The notes: a model not told the origin generated them from the sequence alone. A stretch of 36,248 nucleotides of DNA from Chloroflexota bacterium (GCA_016191345.1 JACPOU010000010.1:1-36248); one strand, 5' to 3'. Numbered from the stretch's first letter, positions 7,221-15,688 are shown. Numbers and translations: made by a program.

Positions 7221-8045
7221 TCAGCCCTGCTGGTCGTCCGCCGAATTGCTCGTGGGCGGCCCGGACGTGGCGGGACCATGCGAGGGCGCCTCCGGGGCGG
7301 CGGTGCGGGCTGGGCGGTCGGTGGCGGCGGGTGCGGGGGTCCGCCCGGGCCTTGCCGTCGGGTCGCCCGGCCCTGACGGATCCTGGCCGCTGTCGATCGG
7401 GGGCTTCCCGCGCTGGATCCGATCGGCGGCGTTCTGGCTCGCCTGGATGGCTCGCTCGATCCCGTTGACCGCTGCGTTCGGCACCTTCCCGGCGAGGGTC
7501 TCGAGGACCGTCACCTGCAGGCCGAGGGCGAGGCGCAGGCGTTCGAGGCGGGCGGCGTCCGACCCGGCCTCCTCGAGCGCGACGCGCACGGCATCGCGAT
7601 ATGCCTGGATTGCGGCAGCCACGCCGGCCTCGTCACCGGCCGCCGCGGCGCGCTCGGCGTCGGCGAGCCGCTCCTCGATCTGGCGTACCCGCTCGACCGC
7701 TCGCGAGTTGGCCTCGGCCGGCAGGGTGGCGGCCTCGATCCACAGGCGCGTCCCATAGAGGGGACCGCCGGGAGCGGACGCGGCCCCGACGGCGGCAGCA
7801 CTCGCGAGCGTCAGCGCGGCGGCGAGGAGCAGCGACGCCGCCCGGCGGCGCGGCGAGGAGGCCCCGGACCGACCCGAGATCTGCGCGCGCAGGGCTCGCA
7901 TCCGTGCTTCCTCGACGAGGGCGCCACGCATCCGCGTGGCGGCGAGGCGGTCCGGAGTGAGGCGTGCCGATGCGTACGCCTGGAGGCGCAGCGCCAGCTC
8001 CTCGGTCCCCGGATGGTCGTCCTGCACGCGGTGCTCCTCGCTCAT
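7221..8045 (-). CDS. DUF5667-type membrane protein, probable anti-sigma partner
   Basis: 274 residues. Residues 1-65 are cytoplasmic, basic and acidic. A single membrane span sits near 69-90 (A-S-L-L-L-A-A-A-L-T-L). The segment after it, P-G-G-P-L-Y-G-T-R-L-W-I-E, is typical of DUF5667, followed by a helical region (E-R-V-R-Q-I-E-E-R-L-A-D-A-E) to about 200. The last 65 residues are a Pro/Ala/Ser tail. Its ATG overlaps the TGA of the ECF sigma gene (ATGA at 8042-8045), so the two are translationally coupled. No zinc anti-sigma motif (HxxxCxxC) is present. Inference from position: it holds or releases the sigma factor in response to an envelope signal. Confidence 0.78.
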   Translation of the reverse strand: MSEEHRVQDDHPGTEELALRLQAYASARLTPDRLAATRMRGALVEEARMRALRAQISGRSGASSPRRRAASLLLAAALTLASAAAVGAASAPGGPLYGTRLWIEAATLPAEANSRAVERVRQIEERLADAERAAAAGDEAGVAAAIQAYRDAVRVALEEAGSDAARLERLRLALGLQVTVLETLAGKVPNAAVNGIERAIQASQNAADRIQRGKPPIDSGQDPSGPGDPTARPGRTPAPAATDRPARTAAPEAPSHGPATSGPPTSNSADDQQG

Positions 8046-8683
8046 CGGCCGTGACCCGCTCCGGGTGCCGGCTCGATCGGTCTCGTCTCGAGCGGTCTCG
8101 TCTCGATTGCCTTCATCTCGAGGATGGGGCCCTCGTGGAGGTCCATGCCCAGTGACCGCCGCAGCGCGGCGATCGCCCGGAACTGGAGGCCCCGCACGGT
8201 GCCTTCCTGCTTGCCCATCACGTCGGCGGCTTCCCGGGCGGAGAGACCGGCGAAGAACCGGAGCTCGATGGCCTCGCGCTGCTCATCGGTGAGCTCCGAG
8301 AGCGCTCGCGTGACCGCGTCGAGGTCCTGACGGAGGATGGTCGCCTGTTCGGGCCCCTGGTCCTCCGCCGCCATGTCCAGCGCCGCGTCCAGCTCGGCGT
8401 GCTCGTGGCGGGTCCTGGCGTGATCGATGACCGTGTTCCTGGCCAGCCGGAAGAGCCAGCCCCCGAAGGGAACGCCTCGCTGCTCGTAGCGCGGGAGCGC
8501 CTCCAGGGCCTTGACGAAGACGAGCTGCGTCAGGTCCTCCGCGTCGCTCGGGCGATGGACGCGGCTGGCGATGAAGCGATAGACCGGCTCGTGGAACTCG
8601 TCGAAGAGCCGTCCGAAGGACCACGGGTCGCCCCGCTTCGCCTCCTGGACGAGCCGCTCGAGCGCCTCGTCGTCCAATCGCAT
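8042..8683 (-). CDS. ECF-type RNA polymerase sigma factor
   Basis: 213 residues. Region 2 is at about 24-90 (F-D-E-F-H-E-P-V-Y-R-F-I, D-A-E-D-L-T-Q-L-V-F, W-L-F-R-L-A-R-N-T-V-I-D). Region 4 is at about 125-178 (L-T-D-E-Q-R-E-A-I-E-L-R-F-F-A-G-L-S, then the helix-turn-helix E-G-T-V-R-G-L). The two-domain layout without region 3 defines the ECF group. Residues about 180-213 form an odd tail containing E-T-R-P-L-E-T-R-P. The gene begins 21 nt after the PHP gene stop, so it may be read from the tdh-kbl promoter, from its own, or both. It overlaps its probable anti-sigma gene by 4 nt. Confidence 0.92.
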   Translation of the reverse strand: MRLDDEALERLVQEAKRGDPWSFGRLFDEFHEPVYRFIASRVHRPSDAEDLTQLVFVKALEALPRYEQRGVPFGGWLFRLARNTVIDHARTRHEHAELDAALDMAAEDQGPEQATILRQDLDAVTRALSELTDEQREAIELRFFAGLSAREAADVMGKQEGTVRGLQFRAIAALRRSLGMDLHEGPILEMKAIETRPLETRPIEPAPGAGHGR

Positions 8684-8704
8684 AACGAACCAACCGCCCT
8701 CGTG

Positions 8705-9625
8705 TTAGGCAGCGTCGCCGGCGCTCGGGATCGAGGATGGATCGGGAAGGGGAATGCGCGTGCGGACCCCGTCCCGGCGGAAGGTGAGCGCCGTGATGCC
8801 GGCCTCGGCAAGGACACGATACGCGGCCTCCAGCCCCCACGCGAACTGCTGCTCGCGGTGGGCGTCGGAGCCGGCCGTCACGACCGTGCCGCCGAGCTCC
8901 CGGTAGCGGGCCAGGAGGGGCGGTCCCGGGTACGCCTCGTGGGCCGGGTGGCGGTAGCCGCTCGAGTTCAGCTCCAGTGCCGTTCCGGAGCCGATCAGCG
9001 CCCGGAGGGCGGGCTCGAAGAGCTCCACGGCGCCGTAGATCTCGGGCGCGCTCCACGAGGCGTGGAGGTAGCGGCGGACGACGTCGATATGGCCGATGGT
9101 GTCGAAGAGGCCAGACCGGGCCGCGGCCGTGATCTGCTCGAGATACGGGCCGAGGGCCTCGGCGAGCGAGCGACCGGTCGCCCAGCTCCGGACCTTCCAC
9201 GGCACGTACGGCGAATCGGGCCAGTCGTGGACGGAGCCGATCGTGAAGTCGTAGGCGTGCGTCGCGAGGTGCCGCCGGAGGTCCGCGTCCCAGGCCGTGT
9301 TGTAGGTCAGCTCCGCCCCGAACCGGATCGTCACGCCCCGCGGCGCCCAGCGCTCGGCGGCTTCGCGCACGGTCCGCTCCCGACGCTCGAACGAGGCGTA
9401 CTCGTAGGCTGGGTCGCGAGCGTCGAAGTCGACGTGGTCGGTGATCGCCAGCTCCCGGATCCCGCGCTCCACGGCCAGCGCGGCGTAGACGTCGATCGGG
9501 ACGTCGCCGTCGGGCGAGAGGTCGGTGTGGAGGTGGGCATCGAGGGGCAGGTCGTGCGCGTTGCGGTCGCGGTCGTCCGGGCTCCGCCCGGCCGCGGCCT
9601 CGACCGAGGACCCGTCCCCGCTCAC
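8705..9625 (-). CDS. PHP-domain phosphoesterase (histidinol-phosphatase-like)
   Basis: 306 residues. PHP metal motifs appear in order: D-A-H-L-H-T-D (about 29-35), I-T-D-H-V-D-F (about 61-67), G-A-E-L (about 103), S-V-H-D-W, G-H-I-D-V-V-R-R and G-S-D-A-H near 250. This order matches the HisJ/HisK family, which dephosphorylates L-histidinol phosphate using a trinuclear metal site. No other his gene is nearby, so the substrate is open; other PHP phosphatases have the same motifs. The ATG overlaps the stop of kbl (ATGA, 9622-9625), placing it in the threonine-degradation operon. The first 25 residues are polar and probably disordered. Confidence 0.87.
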   Translation of the reverse strand: MSGDGSSVEAAAGRSPDDRDRNAHDLPLDAHLHTDLSPDGDVPIDVYAALAVERGIRELAITDHVDFDARDPAYEYASFERRERTVREAAERWAPRGVTIRFGAELTYNTAWDADLRRHLATHAYDFTIGSVHDWPDSPYVPWKVRSWATGRSLAEALGPYLEQITAAARSGLFDTIGHIDVVRRYLHASWSAPEIYGAVELFEPALRALIGSGTALELNSSGYRHPAHEAYPGPPLLARYRELGGTVVTAGSDAHREQQFAWGLEAAYRVLAEAGITALTFRRDGVRTRIPLPDPSSIPSAGDAA

Positions 9626-10848
9626 CCGGCGATGAGCCCCAGTTCGCGCCCGACCCGGTCGAAGGCCGCGAGGGCGCGGTCCAGTTGCTCGTCGGTGAGC
9701 GCGGCGGTCACGATCGTCCGCAGCCGCGCCTGGTCGAGGGCCACCGTCGGGAACACGACCGAGGTCGCGAACACGCCCTCCTCGAAGAGCCGGGCGGAGA
9801 ACCGGATCGCCGCCTCCGCCTCACCGAGGATGACCGGAGTGATCGGCGTCTCGGAACGACCCGTGTCGAAGCCCAGGCGCGCCAGCTCCACCTTGAACCG
9901 CCGCGTGCTGGACCACAGGCGCTCGATCCGCCACGTCTCCTCCTCCATGATCCGGATCGCCTCCCGGCAGGCCTCGACGACGGCCGGCGGATGCGACGTG
10001 GAGAAGAGAAACGGCCGGGCCCGCTGGACGAGCAGGTCACGCAGGTCCTGCGAGCCGGCCACATAGCCGCCCAGGACGCCGACGGCCTTGGACAGCGTCC
10101 CGACCTGGATCGCGACCCGCCCGTGGAGCCCGAAATGGTCCACGGTCCCGCGGCCGTTGCGACCCAGGACGCCCGACGCATGGGCGTCGTCCACGAAGAC
10201 CGCGGCGCCGTAGCGCTCGGCGACCTCCACGATGCCCGGCAGCGGCGCGATGTCGCCGTCCATCGAGAAGACGCCATCCGTGACGACGAGGATGAGCCGG
10301 TACGGCCCGGCGCCGCCGGGGCGTCCCTGCTCCGTCGCCTCGCGGAGGACCGCCTCGAGGCCCGTGACATCGGCGTGCGGGAACACCTTCCGGGGCGCCT
10401 TCGAGAGCCGCATCCCGTCGATGATCGAGGCATGGTTCAGGGCGTCGGAGACGATCAGGTCGGCCTCGCCGGTGATCGTCGGGATGACGCCGGTGTTGGC
10501 GGTGAAGCCGCTCTGGAACGTCAGCACAGCCTCCGTGCCCTTGAAGGCCGCGAGCTCGGCCTCGAGGGCCTCGTGGATCGACATCGTCCCGGCGATCGTC
10601 CGGACCGCCCCGGAGCCGGCCCCGTACTCCCGGACGGCCTCGATCGCGGCGGCCTTCATCCGCGGATGGTGGGTCAGGCCCAGGTAGTCGTTCGACGAGA
10701 GGGAGATGACCTCCCGGCCATCGACGGTGGTGACCGGCCCCTGCTCCGCGGACATGATCCGGAGCGGCCGGTAGAGGTGCTTTGCCCGGAGCTCCTCGAG
10801 CTCGTCGGCGATGAAGGCGAGGGGATTCTCGCGCGTCGTGTCCGTCAT
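9622..10848 (-). CDS. kbl: 2-amino-3-ketobutyrate CoA ligase (glycine C-acetyltransferase)
   Basis: 408 residues, PLP-dependent alpha-oxoamine synthase family. It cleaves 2-amino-3-ketobutyrate with CoA to give glycine and acetyl-CoA. Visible motifs: [48 protein letters not shown], and the PLP-lysine motif [12 protein letters not shown]. The family also holds BioF and HemA. The Kbl call rests on adjacency to tdh, with which it overlaps by 4 nt (10845-10848), and on the close match to Kbl motifs. It is cytoplasmic and full length. Confidence 0.95.
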   Translation of the reverse strand: MTDTTRENPLAFIADELEELRAKHLYRPLRIMSAEQGPVTTVDGREVISLSSNDYLGLTHHPRMKAAAIEAVREYGAGSGAVRTIAGTMSIHEALEAELAAFKGTEAVLTFQSGFTANTGVIPTITGEADLIVSDALNHASIIDGMRLSKAPRKVFPHADVTGLEAVLREATEQGRPGGAGPYRLILVVTDGVFSMDGDIAPLPGIVEVAERYGAAVFVDDAHASGVLGRNGRGTVDHFGLHGRVAIQVGTLSKAVGVLGGYVAGSQDLRDLLVQRARPFLFSTSHPPAVVEACREAIRIMEEETWRIERLWSSTRRFKVELARLGFDTGRSETPITPVILGEAEAAIRFSARLFEEGVFATSVVFPTVALDQARLRTIVTAALTDEQLDRALAAFDRVGRELGLIAG

Positions 10849-11876
10849 CGATCCGTCCAGTCCATGATGACCTTGCCCGAGTCGCCGGAGCGGGCGGCCG
10901 CGAAGGCCGCCTCGTGGTCGCGGTACGAGAAGCGGTGGGTGATCGCGGGCCGGATATCCAGGCCCGACGTCAGCAGGACCGACATCTTGTACCAGGTCTC
11001 GTACATCTCCCGGCCGTAGATGCCCCGGACGGTCAGCTGGTTGAAGACGATCGTCGTGACGTCGATCGGGATCTCCGCCGTGGGGATGCCGAGGATCGCG
11101 ATGCTGCCGCCGTGGGCCATGTTCGCGATCGCGGCGGTCAGGGCGGCGGCATTGCCGGACATCTCCATCGCGACGTCGAAGCCTTCGACCATGCCGAGCT
11201 CGCGCTGGGCGTCCCCGAGGTCGCGCTCGCGGGGATCGATGACGAGCGTCGCGCCCATCCGGGCCGCCAGCTCGCGGCGGTACGGGTTCGGTTCCGAGAC
11301 GACGATGAACCGGGCGCCGGCATGGCGGGCCACGGCGGTGGCCATCAAGCCGATGGGGCCGGCGCCCGAGATCAGGACATCCTCGCCGAGGATCGGGAAG
11401 GCGAGGGCCGTGTGCACGGCGTTGCCGAACGGGTCGAAGATCGCGGCGACCTCCTCGTCGATCCCCGGCCAGTGGTGCCAGACGTTCGTGACCGGCAGGG
11501 CCACGAGTTCCGCGAACGCCCCGTCGCGGTTGACGCCCAGCCCGACCGTGTTGGCGCAGAGGTGGTAGCGGCCGGCCCGGCAGTGGCGGCAGCGGCCGCA
11601 GACGACGTGGCCCTCGCCGCTCACCAGGTCACCGGGATGGAGGTCGGCGACGTTGCTCCCGACCGCCTCCACGATCCCCGCGAACTCGTGGCCCACGATG
11701 AGCGGCGGCTTGATCGTCCTGGCGGCCCACGGGTCCCACGACTCGATGTGGAGGTCGGTGCCGCAGATCCCCGTCCGGCGGACCCGGATCAGGACGTCGT
11801 TGATGCCGTACTCGGGATCGGGGACGGTCTCGAGCGAGAGGCCGGGGCCGGCCGCCGTCTTCACGAGCGCGCGCAT
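10845..11876 (-). CDS. tdh: L-threonine 3-dehydrogenase
   Basis: 343 residues, zinc-dependent medium-chain dehydrogenase. It oxidises threonine with NAD+ to 2-amino-3-ketobutyrate, the substrate of the next gene. The catalytic zinc region has G-I-C-G-T-D-L-H and G-H-E-F. The structural zinc loop is [15 protein letters not shown]. Further motifs are [10 protein letters not shown] (typical of TDH) and the nucleotide-binding G-A-G-P-I-G-L-M-A. The start has a good binding site, gaggag, 6 nt upstream. A hairpin separates it from the upstream gene, so it may head the tdh-kbl-PHP unit. Confidence 0.95.
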   Translation of the reverse strand: MRALVKTAAGPGLSLETVPDPEYGINDVLIRVRRTGICGTDLHIESWDPWAARTIKPPLIVGHEFAGIVEAVGSNVADLHPGDLVSGEGHVVCGRCRHCRAGRYHLCANTVGLGVNRDGAFAELVALPVTNVWHHWPGIDEEVAAIFDPFGNAVHTALAFPILGEDVLISGAGPIGLMATAVARHAGARFIVVSEPNPYRRELAARMGATLVIDPRERDLGDAQRELGMVEGFDVAMEMSGNAAALTAAIANMAHGGSIAILGIPTAEIPIDVTTIVFNQLTVRGIYGREMYETWYKMSVLLTSGLDIRPAITHRFSYRDHEAAFAAARSGDSGKVIMDWTDR

Positions 11877-11895
11877 CGCCGTCTCCTCGTCAGTG

Positions 11896-11925
11896 CCCGG
11901 TCCCGCGGCGCCTGCCGCGGCCGGG
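11896..11925 (-). terminator. Hairpin between the FAH-family gene and tdh
   Basis: A 7-bp stem (ccgcggc 11903-11909 with gccgcgg 11914-11920, 4-nt loop) is extended by a 5-bp outer stem (11896-11900 with 11921-11925) across a 2-nt bulge. It starts 1 nt after the stop of the upstream gene on the minus strand and ends before the tdh ribosome binding site. It could terminate or attenuate transcription into tdh. Confidence 0.5.
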
Positions 11926-11926
11926 G

Positions 11927-12886
11927 TCAGGCCTGGTCGTCGGCTTCATCCTCGGGGACGTCGGACCAGTCGATGACGGGATTCTCCACCGTTCCGATCC
12001 CCTCCACCTCGCAGGCCACGCGGTCCCCCGGCTGGAGGAAGACCGGCGGGCTGCGGAACGCGCCGACCCCCGATGGCGTGCCGGTCGGGATCAGGTCGCC
12101 GGGCTCCAGCGTGATCTGGCGGGAGATGAACTCGACCAGCTCGGCGACGGACCAGACCATGTCCGACGTGCGCCCGTCCTGCATCAGGACCGGCTCGCCC
12201 GCGACCCCCCTCGTCCCCGGGCCCGGGACAGGGATGCGCCAGCTCCGGAGGCGGAGGGCGGACGGATCCGGGATCGCCGCGGTCGTGGCGAAGACGGGCC
12301 CGATGGGGAGGAACGAATCGGAGCCCTTGGCCCGGACCCACTGGCCGTCGCCGCGGCCGCCGGGCGGGAGTGCCGCCTGGACGCCCTGCCAGTCGCGGGC
12401 CGTCACGTCGTTGAGGACGACGTAGCCGGCGACGTGGTCCATGGCGAGCGCGGCGGGCACGCGCCGCGCTCGCCGGCCGATGACGACGCCCAGCTCCACC
12501 TCGAGGTCGAGCGCGTTCGTGCCTTCCGGCCGGACGATCGGCTCCCCATCCCCGACGATCGAGGTGGCGAACTTGGCGAAGATCGTCGGCGCAGGCGGGC
12601 GGTCCAGCCCCTGCTCGCGGAGGTGGTCGGTGTAGTTGAGGCCGACGGCCACGACCTTGCCCGGGAACTCGATGGCCGGCAGGGGCGTGAGCTCGGCGCT
12701 CGGCGTCCCGGCGATCATCGGGCCCGCGGCGAGCATCTCGGCTTCGGCCAGGACCTCGTCGAGGCGGCCGTCGGCGAGAACGAGGTCCAGCCCGGCCGCC
12801 GCGGAGGCGAGCCGGATCACCCGCCCGTCCGGCGTGAGGACACCAAGGGCCGGGCCGTCGTCCGCGAGGAACGCGAAGAGCCGCAT
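11927..12886 (-). CDS. Fumarylacetoacetate hydrolase-family protein
   Basis: 319 residues from the ATG at 12886 (M-R-L-F-A-F); the frame stays open further upstream but that part reads as a shadow of the neighbour. An N-terminal domain of about 75 residues is followed by the FAH catalytic fold: V-G-L-N-Y-T-D-H, then metal ligands within [32 protein letters not shown], and [14 protein letters not shown]. The family includes acylpyruvases, oxaloacetate decarboxylases and HpcE/HpaG-type aromatic degradation enzymes. The context gives no aromatic pathway, so the substrate is unknown. It starts 17 nt after the DUF3105 stop, suggesting co-transcription. Confidence 0.9.
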   Translation of the reverse strand: MRLFAFLADDGPALGVLTPDGRVIRLASAAAGLDLVLADGRLDEVLAEAEMLAAGPMIAGTPSAELTPLPAIEFPGKVVAVGLNYTDHLREQGLDRPPAPTIFAKFATSIVGDGEPIVRPEGTNALDLEVELGVVIGRRARRVPAALAMDHVAGYVVLNDVTARDWQGVQAALPPGGRGDGQWVRAKGSDSFLPIGPVFATTAAIPDPSALRLRSWRIPVPGPGTRGVAGEPVLMQDGRTSDMVWSVAELVEFISRQITLEPGDLIPTGTPSGVGAFRSPPVFLQPGDRVACEVEGIGTVENPVIDWSDVPEDEADDQA

Positions 12887-12903
12887 CGCCGGGCCGAGGC
12901 CGC

Positions 12904-13800
12904 TCAGCTCGCCGACGGGGCCGGTGTCGGGGACGGGGCGGGGCTGGCGGAGGGCGCAGGGCTGGAGGAGGGCGCGGGGCTCGTCGACGGGGCGGGGCTG
13001 GTCGATGGGGAGCCGCTCGGAACGGGGCTGGAGGAGCTCGTCGGCGCCGGCGTATCGGTGGGAGCCGGGGAGTCGGTGGGCGTCGGGCAGTTTGGCTCCG
13101 GGTTCGTGCGATCGCCCTGTTGTGCGTAGAAGTCCTTCACGAGCTGGGGATCCAGCGTGTCCATCGGCAGGACGATGTCCCAGACGAGGGCCGCGTACGG
13201 CCATGCCATCTGGTCGAAGCGGGCGATCACGGGCCCCGAACCGCCCGGCGGAATGTTGCAGATCGGGCTGTTCGGGAAGCTGTCGTTGAGTTGCTTCAGC
13301 GCCGCCTGGCCCGAGCTGTCGCAGGCCGTGTCGCCTTTGTCGCAGCGGTAGAGCAGGACGAGGCCCCCGTGCTCGAGGTTATGGATCCAGCCCTGGGGCG
13401 CGGCCGGCTCCTCCGGGCCGTAGATGCCGGCCTTGATGGGGCCTTCACCGGTTGCGTTGTAATGCTTGCCGCTCGCCGGCGGACAGACCACGTAGCGGAC
13501 GAATGCGCCGACGGCCACGTGCTGCTGGCCCAGGTCGTCCTGGACGATCCCGAGGCGGGGTGTTGCGCTGGGGGCCGTTGTGGGCGTGGGCGCGGGCTGC
13601 CACTCCGTCGTGCAGGCGTAGGCCGGCGACGTCGCCCCGACGAAGGCCACCCCGACGATGACGACGAGCGCCAGGCCGGCGAGGCCCCACAGGAGGCGGG
13701 TCCGGTTCCGCTCGAGGAACGACTTCGGCGGAGCGGCCCGGTAGACGCGGGAGCCCCGCGTCCGGTTCGGCGGTGTCGTGCGGCGCGGGGGAGTCGTCAA
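12904..13800 (-). CDS. DUF3105 membrane-anchored protein with Ser/Pro/Ala tail
   Basis: 298 residues if it starts at the TTG at 13800, which has gagg 6 nt upstream and lies below a possible -10 (taccct, 13867-13862). The frame is open to an ATG at 13941, but the extra 47 residues are Arg-rich and unconvincing. A membrane span lies near 34-57 (W-G-L-A-G-L-A-L-V-V-I-V-G). The DUF3105 core follows: G-K-H-Y-N-A-T-G-E-G, then G-W-I-H-N-L-E-H-G-G-L-V-L-L-Y-R-C, with three further Cys. The last 60 residues are a (P-A-P-S-x-S)-like low-complexity tail. The function of DUF3105 is not known to me. The His/Glu-rich core H-N-L-E-H-G could bind metal. It faces the outside of the membrane. Confidence 0.8.
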   Translation of the reverse strand: MTTPPRRTTPPNRTRGSRVYRAAPPKSFLERNRTRLLWGLAGLALVVIVGVAFVGATSPAYACTTEWQPAPTPTTAPSATPRLGIVQDDLGQQHVAVGAFVRYVVCPPASGKHYNATGEGPIKAGIYGPEEPAAPQGWIHNLEHGGLVLLYRCDKGDTACDSSGQAALKQLNDSFPNSPICNIPPGGSGPVIARFDQMAWPYAALVWDIVLPMDTLDPQLVKDFYAQQGDRTNPEPNCPTPTDSPAPTDTPAPTSSSSPVPSGSPSTSPAPSTSPAPSSSPAPSASPAPSPTPAPSAS

Positions 13801-13956
13801 GGGTGGCCTCGTGGTGTGCAGGTCGGAAGGGCGGTCCGGCTGGCCGCGACCGCGCGTGCAGAGGGTAGCGTGCCGCGCGCGCATGTGCCGCCGCACGGGC
13901 AGGTGCCGGCGGACGCGCCGCCGACGCAGGCGGGCGCCCATGCCGCCGGATCCACG

Positions 13957-14307
13957 TCAGGCCTCGCTCAGCCAGGCCTTCGCAGCTGGGCCGCGCAGGC
14001 CCCGGAACAGGAGCAGCGCGAGGGCGCCGAGGAAGATCGCGACGATCGGCTGTCCGGCGGCGATTGCCCAGGGGATCGGCGGCAGCGTGAGCGAGCTGAG
14101 CCCCAGCGCCAGCGAACGCCCCGCTTCCTTGCGCTGCAGGACGAGGGTGATCGTGAAGATCGTGTAGGCGAGGAGCGCCATGACGACGATCCCCGGCAGG
14201 CTGACCGGCGCCGCGATGGCCATGTCGACGACGAACCGGAGCGAGAGCCCGATGGCGCCGAGGATCACGAACGCATAGACCAGGAACAACCGGATCGAGG
14301 CGGGCAT
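13957..14307 (-). CDS. Small four-helix membrane protein
   Basis: 116 residues from the ATG at 14307 (M-P-A-S-I-R-L-F-L). The open frame extends 45 codons further into the tandem repeat at 14343-14385, which is rejected as coding. Four hydrophobic segments are visible: V-Y-A-F-V-I-L-G-A-I-G-L, L-P-G-I-V-V-M-A-L-L-A-Y-T-I-F, L-A-L-G-L-S-S-L-T-L-P-P-I-P-W and I-V-A-I-F-L-G-A-L-A-L-L-L-F. I do not recognise the family. It lies upstream of the DUF3105 gene on the same strand and shares a divergent upstream region with the methyltransferase-like gene. Confidence 0.65.
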   Translation of the reverse strand: MPASIRLFLVYAFVILGAIGLSLRFVVDMAIAAPVSLPGIVVMALLAYTIFTITLVLQRKEAGRSLALGLSSLTLPPIPWAIAAGQPIVAIFLGALALLLFRGLRGPAAKAWLSEA

Positions 14308-14342
14308 GGCCGAGAGGGTCGCAAGCACGCGGGCATTCTGCC

Positions 14343-14385
14343 CGTTGCGCGGGCTGCGCGGGCTGCGCGGGCTGCGCGGGCGGGA
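14343..14385. repeat. 9-bp tandem repeat in divergent intergenic region
   Basis: About four copies of gggctgcgc in a row, between the divergent genes starting at 14307 and 14421. A related gctgcgcgcc repeat is at 15115-15160. Probably simple-sequence expansion; no protein evidence. Confidence 0.7.
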
Positions 14386-14405
14386 CCGCGGCCGGAGCCC
14401 GACCC

Positions 14406-14411
14406 TATACT
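14406..14411 (+). promoter_or_regulatory. -10 element of methyltransferase-like gene
   Basis: tatact, 9 nt before the GTG at 14421, with no ribosome binding site between them. The spacing fits transcription starting at or just before the start codon. Confidence 0.55.
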
Positions 14412-14420
14412 CCCGTCCTC

Positions 14421-15077
14421 GTGTCGAACCTGCCGCTCCCACTCATCCCCGAGCTCGGGGCCCGGCTGGCGACCGCGCTCGACGTCGAGGGCAAGATCGC
14501 CCGGGGCCTCGAGGCGCTGGGGCCGGTTGCCGGCCGCGACGTCCTGCTTGTCGACGCGGCCGGCTCCGCGGTCGCGGCGGCGCTGGATGACCTGGGATCG
14601 CGCGTGGAACACCAGTCCGTGGCGGCGCCGTTCCGGAGCGCGCTGGCGGACGGCTCCGTCGACGCGATCGTGGGCCTGTGGTCCGCCTTCCGGGGCGTGG
14701 ACGCGACAGAGCTCGCGGAGGTTGACCGGATCCTCCGTCCCGGCGGGCGCCTGCTCGCCGTCCACGACTACGGCCGCGACGACGTCTCGCGCCTCCTGGG
14801 CGAGCGGCCGGAGTACGGGGCCTGGAGCCACCGCACTGGCCCATTCCTGACCGGCGGGTTCCGCGTTCGAGTCCTGCACTGCTTCTGGACGTTCGACTCG
14901 ATGGAGGCGATGGCCGGATTCCTGGCCGAGGCCTTCGGCGAGGCGGGCGTGGCCGTCGCCGCGACCCTCAAGCGCCCGCGGCTCTCCTACAACGTCGCGA
15001 TCTACCACCGGTCCCGCGGCGGGGCCGTGGATGCGCCGGGCGCCGGCGACGCGGCGGCGATCACCGCGAGGGCCTGA
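14421..15077 (+). CDS. SAM-dependent methyltransferase-like protein with weak motif I
   Basis: 218 residues from a GTG start. Class I methyltransferase features: a central strand D-V-L-L-V-D-A-A-G-S-A at the place of motif I (normally D-x-G-x-G-x-G, here lacking the full glycine pattern), V-D-A-I-V-G-L-W-S-A-F in the motif IV position, and L-R-P-G-G-R-L-L-A-V-H-D-Y-G as the post-motif loop and strand. The second half has F-W-T-F-D-S-M-E-A and a C-terminal L-S-Y-N-V-A-I-Y-H strand. The motif I change suggests either an inactive relative or an unusual cofactor pocket. The upstream tatact and absence of a binding site suggest leaderless expression. Substrate unknown. Confidence 0.75.
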   Translation: MSNLPLPLIPELGARLATALDVEGKIARGLEALGPVAGRDVLLVDAAGSAVAAALDDLGSRVEHQSVAAPFRSALADGSVDAIVGLWSAFRGVDATELAEVDRILRPGGRLLAVHDYGRDDVSRLLGERPEYGAWSHRTGPFLTGGFRVRVLHCFWTFDSMEAMAGFLAEAFGEAGVAVAATLKRPRLSYNVAIYHRSRGGAVDAPGAGDAAAITARA

Positions 15078-15114
15078 CCGGAGGCGGGAGCCGGGACGGG
15101 CTCGGGCGGCTGTG

Positions 15115-15160
15115 GGGGCTGCGCGCCGGGGGCTGCGCGCCGCGGGCTGCGCGCCGCGGG
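15115..15160. repeat. 15-bp GC-rich repeat, three copies
   Basis: ggctgcgcgccg(g/c)gg repeated three times between 15115 and 15160, just upstream of the -10 element of the next gene. It may place direct repeats in the -35 region. Nothing else is seen in the gap 15078-15167. Confidence 0.6.
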
Positions 15161-15167
15161 CGGCTGG

Positions 15168-15173
15168 TACCCT
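15168..15173 (+). promoter_or_regulatory. -10 element of small membrane protein gene
   Basis: taccct, 7 nt before the ATG at 15181. The spacer gcgcgcg holds no ribosome binding site. Leaderless arrangement. Confidence 0.5.
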
Positions 15174-15180
15174 GCGCGCG

Positions 15181-15582
15181 ATGGCCTCCCGACCCCCGCG
15201 CCTCGATGATCGGTCCGGCGTCGCGCCACGCCGAGCGGACGGCTCCCGCGGTCGCTCCGGACCGCACCTGGGCCCGATCCGGATCACCCCGATCCGGGTC
15301 ATTCTCGTGGTCGCGCTGCTCGGCTCGCTTGCGTACATCGCCTACGCGATCCTCCGCGTCAAGGACTCCGCCCAGATCCCGATGGTCACCTCCGGCCTGG
15401 CCGTCCTCGGGCTCGTCTTCGCTGCGTTCTCGATCGGCGGCGCGATCCGGATGTGGCGTTGCTGGCGCGCCGGCCTCCAGGGCTGGACGCTCTTCTACGC
15501 GGTCTTCGGCGGCATCGCCGGGGCCATCGCCCTGGGCTGCTTCGCTGGCACCCTCGTCCTCGCCCTCGTCTGGGGCACCTGA
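15181..15582 (+). CDS. Small membrane protein, three spans
   Basis: 133 residues from the ATG at 15181, chosen because taccct lies 7 nt upstream and the longer open frame runs into simple repeats. Residues 1-37 are basic and cytoplasmic. Three hydrophobic segments follow: V-I-L-V-V-A-L-L-G-S-L-A-Y-I, V-T-S-G-L-A-V-L-G-L-V-F-A-A-F-S-I and F-Y-A-V-F-G-G-I-A-G-A-I-A-L-G-C. Between the second and third are the basic R-M-W-R-C-W-R-A-G-L-Q-G-W. The family is not recognised. It ends just before the tRNA-Glu promoter. Confidence 0.7.
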   Translation: MASRPPRLDDRSGVAPRRADGSRGRSGPHLGPIRITPIRVILVVALLGSLAYIAYAILRVKDSAQIPMVTSGLAVLGLVFAAFSIGGAIRMWRCWRAGLQGWTLFYAVFGGIAGAIALGCFAGTLVLALVWGT

Positions 15583-15592
15583 CGAGCGCTGG

Positions 15593-15598
15593 TACACT
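15593..15598 (+). promoter_or_regulatory. -10 element of tRNA-Glu
   Basis: tacact, 13 nt before the first base of the mature tRNA, implying a 5' leader of about 6 nt. No clear -35 is seen at the standard spacing. Confidence 0.5.
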
Positions 15599-15611
15599 CG
15601 CCCGACGCCCG

Positions 15612-15688
15612 GCCCCCATCGTCTAGAGGCCTAGGACGCCACCCTTTCAAGGTGGAGATCAGGGGTTCGAATCCCCTTGGGGGTACCA
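15612..15688 (+). tRNA. tRNA-Glu (anticodon UUC), CCA encoded
   Basis: The full cloverleaf can be drawn. The acceptor is gccccca (15612-15618) with tgggggt (15678-15684), closing in a G.U wobble at the first pair. The anticodon stem is ccacc/ggtgg with loop ctttcaa, anticodon TTC at 15646-15648. The T stem is agggg/cccct with loop ttcgaat. The discriminator base is A, followed by an encoded CCA. The D-loop sequence gtctagaggcctaggac is typical of tRNA-Glu. Confidence 0.97.

Noticed and set aside
8399-12425. Three long plus-strand open frames opposite sigma, kbl, tdh and FAH genes
   Set aside because: Mirror-frame shadows rich in Arg/Asp/Gly. The minus-strand genes carry full catalytic motifs.
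13801-13941. ATG at 13941 as start of the DUF3105 gene
   Set aside because: The added 47 residues are Arg-rich and cross a possible -10 element; TTG at 13800 has a binding site. Not fully excluded.
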